Of a stretch of DNA of 36,637 bases, positions 24,087 to 32,172 are shown one piece after another. The position numbers were made by a program, and so were the translations under genes. Source of the DNA: Bacillus massilioanorexius (lineage in GTDB: Bacteria > Bacillota > Bacilli > Bacillales > DSM-1321); assembly GCF_902374955.1 (NCBI RefSeq), contig NZ_CABKRX010000097.1, forward strand, positions 1 to 36,637, given 5' to 3'. Positions within the stretch are counted from its first letter, which is position 1. The number at the start of each line of letters is the position of its first letter. The notes under the pieces are model-generated. The model was not told where the DNA came from, ran no database searches, and saw nothing but the letters and a program-made list of their open reading frames with translations.

Positions 24087-24719
24087 TTGTATGAACTAGA
24101 AAGTGAGATGATTATCATCTTAGGTGTGATTTGTTTTATTTTAGTACGAAGTATTTTTGTCACCATTATCTTAAAAAAACAGAAACAGTCAAGTTGGATA
24201 AAAGAAACTGTTTTGTTTCTTTTTATTATTTATATACTTATGATGATTTCAGTTACTTTATTACCATTGGGAATTCGAATGGATGGCGTTCAATTAGATG
24301 TACGAAGATCTATTAATTTCATACCAATGAGAGATATTTTTCATAATATCAAACAAATTGGAGTAGCCTATGATGGCGACACGGCTTTTATGATAAATCT
24401 TATTATTCGAAATGTTGGGGGGAATATTTTATTATTAATGCCTTTGGGTGTATTAGTTCCCTTATTATTTAATAGATTTAGAAGTAATATAAGAATATTT
24501 TTATTGGGGTTTATGATTTCAGCAGCTATCGAGTTTTTGCAACTTATCGAAATCATGCTTGGAGCTGTTATAAGAACAGTTGATATAGATGATATTATAT
24601 GTAATGTTTTTGGTATAATGATTGGATATAGCATATATAAAATATTGTCTATATTAGTGAAAAAATATCAAATCCATTCATTGTTAAGAGTGTTTTCAAA
24701 AACGAGAGAAGGGCAATAG
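24087..24719 (+). CDS. VanZ-like family membrane protein
   Basis: A 210-residue protein with about five hydrophobic helices. VanZ-like blocks are visible: SINFIPMRDI, IRNVGGNILLLMPLGVLVPL, AAIEFLQL and TVDIDDIICNVFGIMIGY. VanZ gives low-level teicoplanin resistance in enterococci; most homologues are uncharacterised. Start TTG 24087 after GGATGA. It is followed 59 bp later by aadK on the same strand, and a second VanZ-like gene lies on the other side of aadK. C-terminal residues after 185 are basic and presumably cytoplasmic. Confidence 0.85.
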   Translation: MYELESEMIIILGVICFILVRSIFVTIILKKQKQSSWIKETVLFLFIIYILMMISVTLLPLGIRMDGVQLDVRRSINFIPMRDIFHNIKQIGVAYDGDTAFMINLIIRNVGGNILLLMPLGVLVPLLFNRFRSNIRIFLLGFMISAAIEFLQLIEIMLGAVIRTVDIDDIICNVFGIMIGYSIYKILSILVKKYQIHSLLRVFSKTREGQ

Positions 24720-24778
24720 TTTGATAGTGTCTTACATCTTAATAGTTGTCAAATCTTGAACGGAGTGAGGGTTTTATT

Positions 24779-25651
24779 ATGCGGTCGTCAAAAGAAATCA
24801 TAAGTTTAGTTTTACAAGTTGCCAAGGAAGATCATCGTATTCGGGCAGTTGCAATGAATGGTTCTAGAACAAATCAAAGGGCTCCGAAAGATCCTTTTCA
24901 AGATTATGATATTGTATACCTTGTTACAGATATGCAAACATTCATAAATCATCCATCCTGGATAAATGTGTTTGGTGAAAGGATCATGATGCAAACCCCA
25001 GAGAATATGTTTTTATTTCCGCCATCTTTAGGGGGAAGATTTACTTATCTAATGCTGTTCGAGGATGGAAATCGAATTGATTTAATGTTAGTTCCTATTG
25101 AGGAAAAGGAAGCATATTATAAGGAGGACTCTTTAACAATATTATTATTGGACAAGGATGACCCGAGTAAAAGTATACCTGAACCAACTGATAAAGGTTA
25201 TTGGGTGAAAAAGCCGACATTATCATTCTATTTGGATTGCTGGAATGAATTTTGGTGGTTGTCTACATATGTTGCTAAGGGGTTATGGAGGAAAGAAGTA
25301 TTATATGCCCTAGATTATATGCACCATGTCAGATCGATGCTACTCACTATGCTCGAGTGGAAGGTAGGGATTGATACAGATTTCTCTGTTAGTATAGGTA
25401 AATCTGGGAAGTATCTAAAACAGTTTGTTGATAAGGATATTTGGGAAAAATATCTTCGTACCTTTTCAGAAAGTAATGATGATGCGATTTGGAATGCATT
25501 GTTTGAAATGATTGAGTTATTTCAAGATACTGCTTTATATGTTAGTAAAGAACTTCAATTTATATATCCTTTGAATGAGGCTGAAAAAGTAAAAAGCTAT
25601 TTACATCACATTCATAAGTTACCTGAAGATGCATTTGAAATTTATGAATGA
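24779..25651 (+). CDS. aadK: Aminoglycoside 6-adenylyltransferase (streptomycin resistance)
   Basis: A 290-residue ANT(6)-family enzyme that adenylylates streptomycin at the 6 position. Nucleotidyltransferase motif: AMNGSRTNQ followed by QDYDIVYLV (Gly28-Ser29, Asp42/Asp44). Further family blocks are FGERIMMQTPENM, FEDGNRIDLMLVP, LLDKD, YWVKKPTLSFYLDCWNEFWW and YVAKGLWRKEVLYALDYMHH. Length is as for B. subtilis AadK (about 284). ATG 24779 follows GAGTGAGG at 8 bases; earlier in-frame codons have no site. It lies between two vanZ-like genes, which suggests a resistance or accessory cluster. Confidence 0.93.
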   Translation: MRSSKEIISLVLQVAKEDHRIRAVAMNGSRTNQRAPKDPFQDYDIVYLVTDMQTFINHPSWINVFGERIMMQTPENMFLFPPSLGGRFTYLMLFEDGNRIDLMLVPIEEKEAYYKEDSLTILLLDKDDPSKSIPEPTDKGYWVKKPTLSFYLDCWNEFWWLSTYVAKGLWRKEVLYALDYMHHVRSMLLTMLEWKVGIDTDFSVSIGKSGKYLKQFVDKDIWEKYLRTFSESNDDAIWNALFEMIELFQDTALYVSKELQFIYPLNEAEKVKSYLHHIHKLPEDAFEIYE

Positions 25652-25657
25652 ATCTTT

Positions 25658-25700
25658 AAAAAGAAACCAAAATTCTTTCACGAATTTTGGTTTCTTTTTT
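25658..25700. terminator. Bidirectional terminator between aadK and vanZ-like gene
   Basis: A 13-bp stem (25663-25675 with 25682-25694) is flanked by an A-run on the left and a T-run on the right, so it works in both directions. The stop codon of the minus-strand gene (25678-25680) lies in its loop. Confidence 0.88.
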
Positions 25701-26241
25701 GCATACCATTTAATTGCTTCCACCATGCTTTATTTCGAAAGAGATGATTAAGTAAAGAGAATAGGAAATATCCAATCATTCCTCCACATACATTCATGAT
25801 TACATCATCAATATCTGCAGAGCGCCCAGTAAAATATTGAATGAATTCAATGGAAATTGTCATACATAGTGCGACAATTGTTGTTTTCCAAAATGATCGT
25901 AATCCTTTAAATACTATCGGTAGTAAGATACATAGTGGTACAAACATCAAAATGTTTAATATTAATTGTTCAATCATTCTAGCCCAACCCATCGTATATA
26001 CTTCACTGATCCAGATAAAAGGATGCAGATTGAGAAAATAATAATCAGGATTAAAGGTAACTCCACCGAGAAAAAGTGTGGCAAAGCTAATTACAATACA
26101 ACAACCAATAAATACATAATGAATGAAGTGTCTTAGAAAAGGGATTTTCTTTTTTCGTTGGGCTATGTATATAGGTAGATAAATGATTGCTGATAAGATA
26201 CTAGCAATAATGGAACCTATTAATAAAACACCAAAAAACAT
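25678..26241 (-). CDS. VanZ-like family membrane protein (second copy)
   Basis: A 187-residue protein with about five hydrophobic helices. VanZ-like blocks: NLHPFIWISEV, LNILMFVPLCILLPIVF, SIEFIQYFTGRSADIDDVIM and NVCGGMIGYFLFSLL. The frame opens 11 codons earlier, but GGAGG lies 8 bases before ATG 26241, which is taken as the start. The ADIDD motif is shared with the gene at 24087, but the sequences are otherwise divergent, so this is not a recent duplication. It converges on aadK and shares its terminator. Confidence 0.85.
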   Translation of the reverse strand: MFFGVLLIGSIIASILSAIIYLPIYIAQRKKKIPFLRHFIHYVFIGCCIVISFATLFLGGVTFNPDYYFLNLHPFIWISEVYTMGWARMIEQLILNILMFVPLCILLPIVFKGLRSFWKTTIVALCMTISIEFIQYFTGRSADIDDVIMNVCGGMIGYFLFSLLNHLFRNKAWWKQLNGMQKRNQNS

Positions 26242-26461
26242 AAAGCATACCTCCAAATAAAACTCATCTCTCATGGCATCCGTTCAAGTGAGTTTTGCTT
26301 ATCCTAGTTCATTTTTTATACTATAAGCTTACATAATAAATATGAAGAACTAGTTAATAGAAAAATGAAGAAATTCTTAATAAATGGCATGATACAAAAA
26401 CATAAATTCTTTAATATACAAGGATATTTTGCATTAAAGTGGAATATAATTTGGAGGAATT

Positions 26462-26653
26462 ATGAGGATAACATCCATTTTACAATTCGTGTTGTTCATC
26501 TTTTTTATATTTGTATTTTAAAAATATATATTATCTTTAGGATCTATATTATTGGTTCAAGCAATCATTCTACTAGTTTGTATGAGTTTTTCAAGTGCTT
26601 TGTTTTTGTCAATGCTTCTATAGTATCTATCTATCATAAGGAATGAGGTGTAA
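26462..26653 (+). pseudogene. Remnant of a small membrane protein gene
   Basis: GGAGG lies 4 bases before ATG 26462. The frame reads MRITSILQFVLFIFFIFVF, stop TAA, KYILSLGSILLVQ, then AIILLVCMSFSSALFLSMLL, stop TAG, YLSIIRNEV and a final TAA at 26651. Two in-frame stops interrupt what would be a 63-residue protein with two hydrophobic helices. The preserved ribosome binding site and hydrophobic pattern support decay of a real gene rather than chance. No family recognised. Confidence 0.4.
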
Positions 26654-27086
26654 AAAGCTATTGCATAGAAAACCGTTCTTCGGACACTTCCTTCAATAAA
26701 GAGTTATGTCATAAGATAGAAAAAATCTTGTTTTCTATCAAAATGCTGATGGTTTAATGTATGTCCAAATGAATGAATCCTTTTCAAAAGTAAAAAATAT
26801 TTCAGGAATGCTTGATTTTAATTGGAATGAAGAAACAGATGATCCATTATATTGGGCTAGTATAACTAATTCACAAAACGAGTTTTCTATGGTTTGAGGT
26901 ATGAATAATGATAAAGTAAAGTCCATTATCATCGTAAGCGAAAATGAAAGGCAACCTAATAGAATACAACTTCAAGAAAACAATTGGCTTTGGTATCTCC
27001 CTCTTATGGGTGAGGAGCTACATATGCCCATAATGATAACAGCATATGATCAAAATGGAAAAAAGATATACGGGAAAAGATACTAA
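26647..27086 (+). pseudogene. Broken gene for an unknown, probably secreted-type protein
   Basis: The frame from 26647 reads IENRSSDTSFNKELCHKIE. It passes through an A6 tract (26720-26725), where one extra A would be needed, and then NLVFYQNADGLMYVQMNESF, VKNISGMLDFNWNEETDD, PLYWASITNSQNEFSMV. A TGA follows at 26895, then GMNNDKVKSIIIVSENER, QPNRIQLQENNWLWYLPLM and AYDQNGKKIYGKRY, ending at TAA 27084. The stop is probably TGG to TGA. About 145 codons remain; the true 5' end is not clear. No family recognised. A strong terminator follows the stop. Confidence 0.6.
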
Positions 27087-27127
27087 AAAGAACGAAAATA
27101 TTCGTGTGCGATATTTTTCGTTCTTTT
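27087..27127 (+). terminator. Intrinsic terminator
   Basis: The arm at 27087-27101 (AAAGAACG...) pairs with 27111-27126 (...CGTTCTTT) with one bulge, ending in TTTTTT. Confidence 0.85.
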
Positions 27128-27183
27128 TTGTTTAGGACATTATAAAATTTTGATCTTGGACTGTTTGTTTTGAAAATGTTGAA

Positions 27184-27278
27184 GTCTAGCTCCAGCGCCT
27201 AGCCCCTCGAGGTCATAAGCCAATCCATCCAGAAGGTCAAAGAGAAACCTTCTGGATGGATTGGCTTATGCTGGTCAA
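27184..27278. repeat. Bacillales-type dispersed repeat with a 24-bp perfect inverted repeat
   Basis: It begins GTCTAGCTCCAGCGCCTAGC followed by CCCTCG, a heading I recognise from a family of dispersed intergenic repeats in Bacillus and relatives. Then 27214-27237 and 27247-27270 form a perfect 24-bp inverted repeat with a 9-base loop. It is GC-richer than its surroundings and lacks a T-run. It sits between a broken gene and the 3' end of the M3 peptidase gene. Confidence 0.65.
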
Positions 27279-27304
27279 GGTTGTGTTTCTATGATAGATA
27301 AACT

Positions 27305-29017
27305 TCAAAGTAATTGATATTGTTCTATATCGTGTATGATCATATCTATTGCATTCTGCCAAAAAATGGTGTTAGTCAGCTCGATATGAAAATGTTTATA
27401 TACAAGTTTTTCTACTGGTGCAGTGCCACTTTCTCTCAAAAAACGTTGGAATTGAGTAGGAAAATGCTCATTATTAGATATTTTTAAAAGACCTAGACTT
27501 AATAAAAAACCAAAGGTATAAGGATAATTATAGAAAGGAACTTCCGCCTGATAAAATTGTTCATACTTAATCCAAACGTAAGGTTGGTATGAGCTAAGAG
27601 TCTTACCATAGGCATCTTCCTGTACTTGCAAAGAGATTTTTTCGATGGTGTCAACTGTTAAAGGCCCAGTCATTCTGTGCTCATTGAATCTTTTTTCGAA
27701 TTCATATGCTCCTCGAATTGACATGAGATAATTGAGACTACGCTCAATTTTCCAGCCAAGAAGAGCCTTTTTAGCTACGGGATCTTTTGAAGAGTGTATA
27801 GCAGCATCAACAAAAGCAGTTTCAAAAAAAATCGAGGCAGTTTCTGCTGTTGTCATTTCAAAACGATCCTCTAAAAATGAAAGGGAGGTTAATTCACTTA
27901 TTTGCTGATAATGCCATGCATGTCCTAATTCATGAGCTAAAATTCGGGCACTATCTATTTGTCCATCAAAATATAATGATATTCTGGATTGTTTATTCTT
28001 AAGAAAAGGAACACAAAATCCACTGAGAGATTTTGATTCATGTGGTACGGCATCAATCCAGCTGTTTTTTATAGCTTTAAGGACAAATTTCGACATAGAT
28101 GGATCGATAGAAGCTAATGCTTTTGATATAAAGGTGATAGCTTCTTGAAATGTAATAGTTGTTGATATTTCCTGAGTATTAGACATTAATTCATACCAAC
28201 TAATTTTTTCTTTCTTATATTCATGAGCTTTCATGTCAATATAACGTGTTAATTTTGGTAAATTCCTGTCAATGGTACTCCACATTGTATTTAATGCATG
28301 TAATGATAAACCATTTTTAGCTAAAGACTCTTCGAGAAAATGTGAATTGACTTGTTTATAGTGAGATATCCTAAGTCCACCCATATGATTATAAATAGAA
28401 GCATAGACAGGAGAGTATTGATTAAAGTACTCATTTAATGCTTGGAAGGCATTTACCTGTTGTGTAGTATGGCTTCCCTTCATAGCAATATTTTCAATTT
28501 GAAAAATCGTGTATGATTGTCCATCCATTATTACTTTAGAGCTATTTTGAAGCTGTTTATAAATTTCTTCATGCCCTCTTAATACTTCTATTGTAGAATT
28601 AGTGATAAATAACTCTTCTGAAATGGTTTGCTTTTTATTTTGTCTATTGACTAGTAAATTCCTATATGAAAGTAGTTCATTATCGTTTTGTGTAGTATCG
28701 TATTGTTGAACCATCTCCGACCATGTATAAACGAGAGAGCGTATGTCACTTTTTAATATGGAAATTTGGGACTGTAAAATGGATAAGTATGAAGGGTCTT
28801 GTTCTTCTATTGATAAACAGTAGAGGAAGCATTCTATTGTTTCAATATTTTTTATAAAAGATATAATGACTTTACAATTTTCCTCTGTGAAGCCGATTGC
28901 TTCGGAAGTTTCATGCAAAAAAGATGACATATCATGTAATTCATGTTGAATAGATGGGATATTTTTCGTATGTAAGGATTTGATTTCCCAACGAGAGGGT
29001 GAAAACATAGTATTCAA
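27305..29017 (-). CDS. M3 family oligoendopeptidase (PepF-like)
   Basis: A 570-residue zinc metallopeptidase with the motif HELGHAWH (362-369: His362, Glu363, His366) and the downstream TTAETASIFFE segment (about 389-399) supplying the third zinc ligand. C-terminal blocks YPYTFGFLLSLGLL and FLRESGTAP match the M3/PepF family, which cleaves short peptides in the cytosol. Length is near the usual 560-600. TTG 29017 is preceded by AGGAGG at 8 bases; the ATG three codons in is too far from it. Monocistronic. No signal peptide. Confidence 0.88.
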   Translation of the reverse strand: MNTMFSPSRWEIKSLHTKNIPSIQHELHDMSSFLHETSEAIGFTEENCKVIISFIKNIETIECFLYCLSIEEQDPSYLSILQSQISILKSDIRSLVYTWSEMVQQYDTTQNDNELLSYRNLLVNRQNKKQTISEELFITNSTIEVLRGHEEIYKQLQNSSKVIMDGQSYTIFQIENIAMKGSHTTQQVNAFQALNEYFNQYSPVYASIYNHMGGLRISHYKQVNSHFLEESLAKNGLSLHALNTMWSTIDRNLPKLTRYIDMKAHEYKKEKISWYELMSNTQEISTTITFQEAITFISKALASIDPSMSKFVLKAIKNSWIDAVPHESKSLSGFCVPFLKNKQSRISLYFDGQIDSARILAHELGHAWHYQQISELTSLSFLEDRFEMTTAETASIFFETAFVDAAIHSSKDPVAKKALLGWKIERSLNYLMSIRGAYEFEKRFNEHRMTGPLTVDTIEKISLQVQEDAYGKTLSSYQPYVWIKYEQFYQAEVPFYNYPYTFGFLLSLGLLKISNNEHFPTQFQRFLRESGTAPVEKLVYKHFHIELTNTIFWQNAIDMIIHDIEQYQLL

Positions 29018-29162
29018 TGACTTATCCTCCTATCTATTAAGTAGGGCTATGCAATATGTATAAAGTAATTATCGGTTTTATTTTCAGAAAATACAATTAA
29101 TTAGATTGTGCAAATAAGCAGTCGTGTTTGTACAGCAAAAATGACATAAAAAAGGTGATGAG

Positions 29163-29699
29163 ATGGAGAAGTTTTTTAATAAAATCCATATTATTGGTTC
29201 TGTTGGTAGTGGCAAAACAACGTTAGCCAAAAAGCTTTCTACCTTTTATTCAATACCTACGTATGAAATAGATAACCTTGTGTGGGAGAGTATGATAGAA
29301 GGAGTAAGACAAAGTTCACGCGAAAGAAGAGAAGAATTATTAAAAGAAATTGTTCAAACCGAGCAATGGATTAATGAAGGTTCACAGTATCATTGGGTTA
29401 ATCAAAGCTTTATGAAGGCAGACCTCATTATTCTTTTAGATGTTTCATATAGAAGAAGAATGATACACATTGTTAAAAGATATCTATTTCAAAAAATAAG
29501 AATTGAGCAATCAGATTATAGGCCTTCCCTAAAACTACTTAAACAGATGCTTCAATGGAACAAAGATTATCAAAATTATGAAAGAGCTTCTATTTTAAAA
29601 AAGCTAGAAAAATATAATGATAAAGTTATCGTTGTGTCAAATAGACATGATTTGAAAGCGTTAGTTCGAGAAAAGAAGATTACAGTTCAATTAAAGTAG
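29163..29699 (+). CDS. P-loop nucleotide kinase-like protein (FlaR/adenylate-kinase-like)
   Basis: A 178-residue P-loop protein: GSVGSGKTTLAKKL (12-25), then the block YEIDNLVWE, EQWINEGSQYHW, DLIILLDVSYRRRM and VIVVSNRHDLKALV. This set is typical of small AAA/adenylate kinase-like proteins often named DNA topology modulation protein FlaR; real substrates are not known. Start ATG follows AAAGGTGATGAG. The next gene on the strand is a broken transglutaminase-like gene 48 bp later. Confidence 0.8.
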   Translation: MEKFFNKIHIIGSVGSGKTTLAKKLSTFYSIPTYEIDNLVWESMIEGVRQSSRERREELLKEIVQTEQWINEGSQYHWVNQSFMKADLIILLDVSYRRRMIHIVKRYLFQKIRIEQSDYRPSLKLLKQMLQWNKDYQNYERASILKKLEKYNDKVIVVSNRHDLKALVREKKITVQLK

Positions 29700-29747
29700 A
29701 TTGTAGCTTATATTGAGGACTATGCTTTAATCATAGGGAGGATGATT

Positions 29748-30357
29748 ATGAAACTCAATTGTGAATCTGAAAAAATAGAGGATTATTTAACAGAATTAAC
29801 AGAGGTCAATTATTCTCATGCAAGCATTCAAAATCTGATTAGTCAATTATTTGCTACAAAGCAAACAAATATAGAAAAAATTGAAATTGCTTTTTAATTT
29901 GTACGTGATCAGATTGCCCATTCGTGGGATGTACAATCTGAACAGGTTACTTGTCTAGCATCGGAAGTATTACAATATAAAGTAGGTATCTGCTATGCAA
30001 AAACAAATCTTTTGGCAGCTATATTACGTTCGCAAGGTATTCCGACAGGATTTTGTTATCAACGGCTAATGCTATTTGATTCACCTGAGAAAGGATATTG
30101 TATTCATGCTTTAAATGCAGTGTATATAGATTCATTACAAAAATGGATTAGAATAGATGCTCGAGGGAATAAAAAAGGAATTAATGCAGAATTTTGTCTT
30201 AGTGAGGAAAAAACCGGATTTTTCCATTCGTGAAAGCGCAGGTTAATTTGATTACCCTACCATCTATACAAAACCTCATCCAATCACAATGGATGTACTA
30301 AAAGAACATACAAATGCCATTCTATTATATAAAAAGTTTTTACCACAAAGCCTATAA
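29748..30357 (+). pseudogene. Broken transglutaminase-like protein gene
   Basis: Reading across lesions gives a ~200-residue transglutaminase-core protein with FVRDQIAHSWDVQS, the Cys site VGICYAKTNLLAAILRSQGI, the His site YCIHALNAVYID and the Asp site WIRIDARGNKKGI, then YPTIYTKPHP and LLYKKFLPQSL. Lesions: TAA at 29895 (likely from GAA), a one-base insertion in the A6 tract 30208-30213 (A5 restores EEKPDFSIRESAG), and TAA at 30244 (likely from GAA). The start ATG 29748 still has GGGAGG before it. Confidence 0.85.
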
Positions 30358-30468
30358 GAATTATCTTAACTATGATTATTTTGATTCAATCTGTTAGTAA
30401 TGGAGGACATAGACAAAATGAGAGTTATGAATTGATATATGGAAGAGTAAGGAACTCACATAAAATAT

Positions 30469-30500
30469 AAGAGGGTGTCATAGATTGACATCCTCTTATT
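30469..30500 (+). terminator. Intrinsic terminator
   Basis: AAGAGGGTGTCA (30469-30480) pairs with TGACATCCTCTT (30486-30497) around TAGAT, followed by ATTTAT. It closes the unit ending in the transglutaminase remnant. The T-run is weak. Confidence 0.65.
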
Positions 30501-30592
30501 TATCGTCTAGGAATTTATAATATTTAATTTTTCGAACATTCCTTTTCTAGTAATGAGTATACTATCATTTTGAAAAAATATTGAAATATTGT

Positions 30593-30616
30593 AAACTTTT
30601 CCTTATATCTTACGTC
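30593..30616 (+). promoter_or_regulatory. ECF-sigma-type promoter of the sigma/anti-sigma operon
   Basis: AAAC (30593-30596), 16-bp spacer beginning TTTTCCTT, CGTC (30613-30616) in CGTCTA. It matches the promoter at 16465-16488 in both boxes, spacer length and the TTTTCC run. The AGGAGG site (30625-30630) comes only a few bases after the expected transcription start. Confidence 0.75.
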
Positions 30617-30654
30617 TAGTTATCAGGAGGATGAAAACGGATGAATGAACAAAC

Positions 30655-31140
30655 ATGAAGGAGCTAAATTCGGAATTAAATATAGTGTATAGATATTTAT
30701 GTAAAATGGGCATATCACATGCAGACGCTGAAGATGCTGTCCAAGAAACAGCATATAAATATTTGTTATACTACGATACCATACATACTACAAAAATCCG
30801 AAGTTGGTTAATTCGGGTTGCTTTAAACTTCTATTATGATCAGTGTCGAAAACAGAAACGCTGTGATAATAATACGGAAGCATTGCTTAAAATGATAGAT
30901 TTTGGAGATTTACCTGAAACCATTTTTCTAGTTAAGGAAAGAAACCAATATTTAAGAATGACCTTAAATAAGCTCAAGCCACATTTTAGAGAGTTATTAT
31001 TGCTAAAATATCAATCAAATTTATCATATGAAGAAATTTCTGAGTTATTAGACATTACTGTGAGTTCGGTAAAAACAAATTTATTTAGAGCTAGAAAAAA
31101 ATTTGCGGAGGTTTATAAGGAGGAGAGCTATGAAAGATAA
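30655..31140 (+). CDS. ECF-family RNA polymerase sigma factor
   Basis: A 161-residue ECF sigma factor. Region 2 (8-68): IVYRYLCKMGISHADAEDAV, QETAYKYLL, SWLIRVALNFYYDQCR. Region 4 (100-152): LNKLKPHFRELLLLKY, NLSYEEISELLDITVSSVKT, NLFRARKKF. ATG 30655 is 24 bases from the AGGAGG site; that site instead serves ATG 30641, whose frame (Met-Asn-Glu-Gln-Thr-stop) ends overlapping ATG 30655. Either a small frameshift has removed the first four or five residues or a tiny leader cistron couples translation. It overlaps the anti-sigma gene by 11 bp. The promoter upstream is of ECF type, implying autoregulation. Confidence 0.85.
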   Translation: MKELNSELNIVYRYLCKMGISHADAEDAVQETAYKYLLYYDTIHTTKIRSWLIRVALNFYYDQCRKQKRCDNNTEALLKMIDFGDLPETIFLVKERNQYLRMTLNKLKPHFRELLLLKYQSNLSYEEISELLDITVSSVKTNLFRARKKFAEVYKEESYER

Positions 31141-32119
31141 GAATAGTGTGAATAAAGAGAATGAAATTGATTTTGTTAGTAGTCCATCCTTACAGAATGC
31201 ATTAAAAAAATCTAAACGAAAACAAATAATCAAAATGATTCTACTCGTACTTGTTACGACATCATTTCTTTTGATTAGCTCTTATTTTGGCAGTCATTAC
31301 CTTCTTAATAAAAAAATTGAAAATAATCTTTCGGATTTTGGGACTGTATATGGAGCGAATATTTATTATAGTTCATCAACGTATCAATATAATATATTTA
31401 GCGTGACTGAAGAGAGTACGTTCAGAAAGAGCATTGGTGATCGATCTATTGTTTGGAAAAAGAGTGAAAAAAAGATTCCCTTAATTGGTAAGGTAATAGA
31501 CGAAAAAGGTAGTGTAAGTGTTGAAACAATCACTTTCAATGAAAAAGCGAAAAGGCATGTCAGGTATAATGATTTTAATAATCAAAGAAAGATTGATTTC
31601 TATTATCCACTTATTTCGTATGATTATTTTCCAGATGAGCTCGCTATAGCAGTAGATCTCGATAAAAACAAATTAATTGAAGTCGCTTTTTCCTTTAAAG
31701 AATCGATGACTATAACAGATGTATATAACCTTCTAGGAAATCAAAATGTGAATTGGCTTTGGGTTGATACCACGACAAATGCGCGGATGAAAAAAATGGA
31801 AAATGAGTTAGATGGAGACGATTTAAAAACAAAAGGCGGTGGTGGAGCTTTTGGCTTTGCTGTTGAAGAAGGAATGCCATATTCTAAGGAAAGCGGCCAA
31901 AGCTATATCCAAGAACTAAAAGAAATAAGAAAAATGTATCCACAAAACAATGCTGTTAAAGAATCATTGAAGGGAATAAAAGAAAATACAGTAACAACAA
32001 ACGGCGAGATAAGAATCAATGGTGCTGTTGTAACAGGTACACCTGAAGAATTATCTAGATTTCAAAAGCTTTCTTTTATTCGTGCATCTGTAATAGGAGC
32101 CACTATTGATAAGTATTGA
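31130..32119 (+). CDS. Membrane anti-sigma factor (Sigma_reg_N/C type)
   Basis: A 329-residue protein with a short cytoplasmic N-terminus (1-32, with SSPSLQNALKKSKRKQ), one transmembrane helix (about 33-55) and a large extracytoplasmic domain. DFGTVYGANIYYSSSTYQYN and ELAIAVDLDKNKLIEVAFSF, the LLGNQNVNWLWVDT block and a C-terminal ITGAVVTGTPEEL-like segment match the Sigma regulator N- and C-terminal families. It would hold the partner sigma factor at the membrane until an envelope signal is felt. ATG 31130 follows GGAGGAG inside the sigma gene, so the two are translationally coupled. Confidence 0.82.
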   Translation: MKDKNSVNKENEIDFVSSPSLQNALKKSKRKQIIKMILLVLVTTSFLLISSYFGSHYLLNKKIENNLSDFGTVYGANIYYSSSTYQYNIFSVTEESTFRKSIGDRSIVWKKSEKKIPLIGKVIDEKGSVSVETITFNEKAKRHVRYNDFNNQRKIDFYYPLISYDYFPDELAIAVDLDKNKLIEVAFSFKESMTITDVYNLLGNQNVNWLWVDTTTNARMKKMENELDGDDLKTKGGGGAFGFAVEEGMPYSKESGQSYIQELKEIRKMYPQNNAVKESLKGIKENTVTTNGEIRINGAVVTGTPEELSRFQKLSFIRASVIGATIDKY

Positions 32120-32172
32120 TAGAGTAATATCGAAGGAATTACAGAAACTTGGGGGAATTGGGGGAATTTTTT

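Noticed and set aside
26259..26296. AAAACTCA/TGAGTTTT inverted repeat upstream of the second vanZ-like gene
   Set aside because: An 8-bp stem with a 22-base loop and no promoter context is too weak to call an operator.
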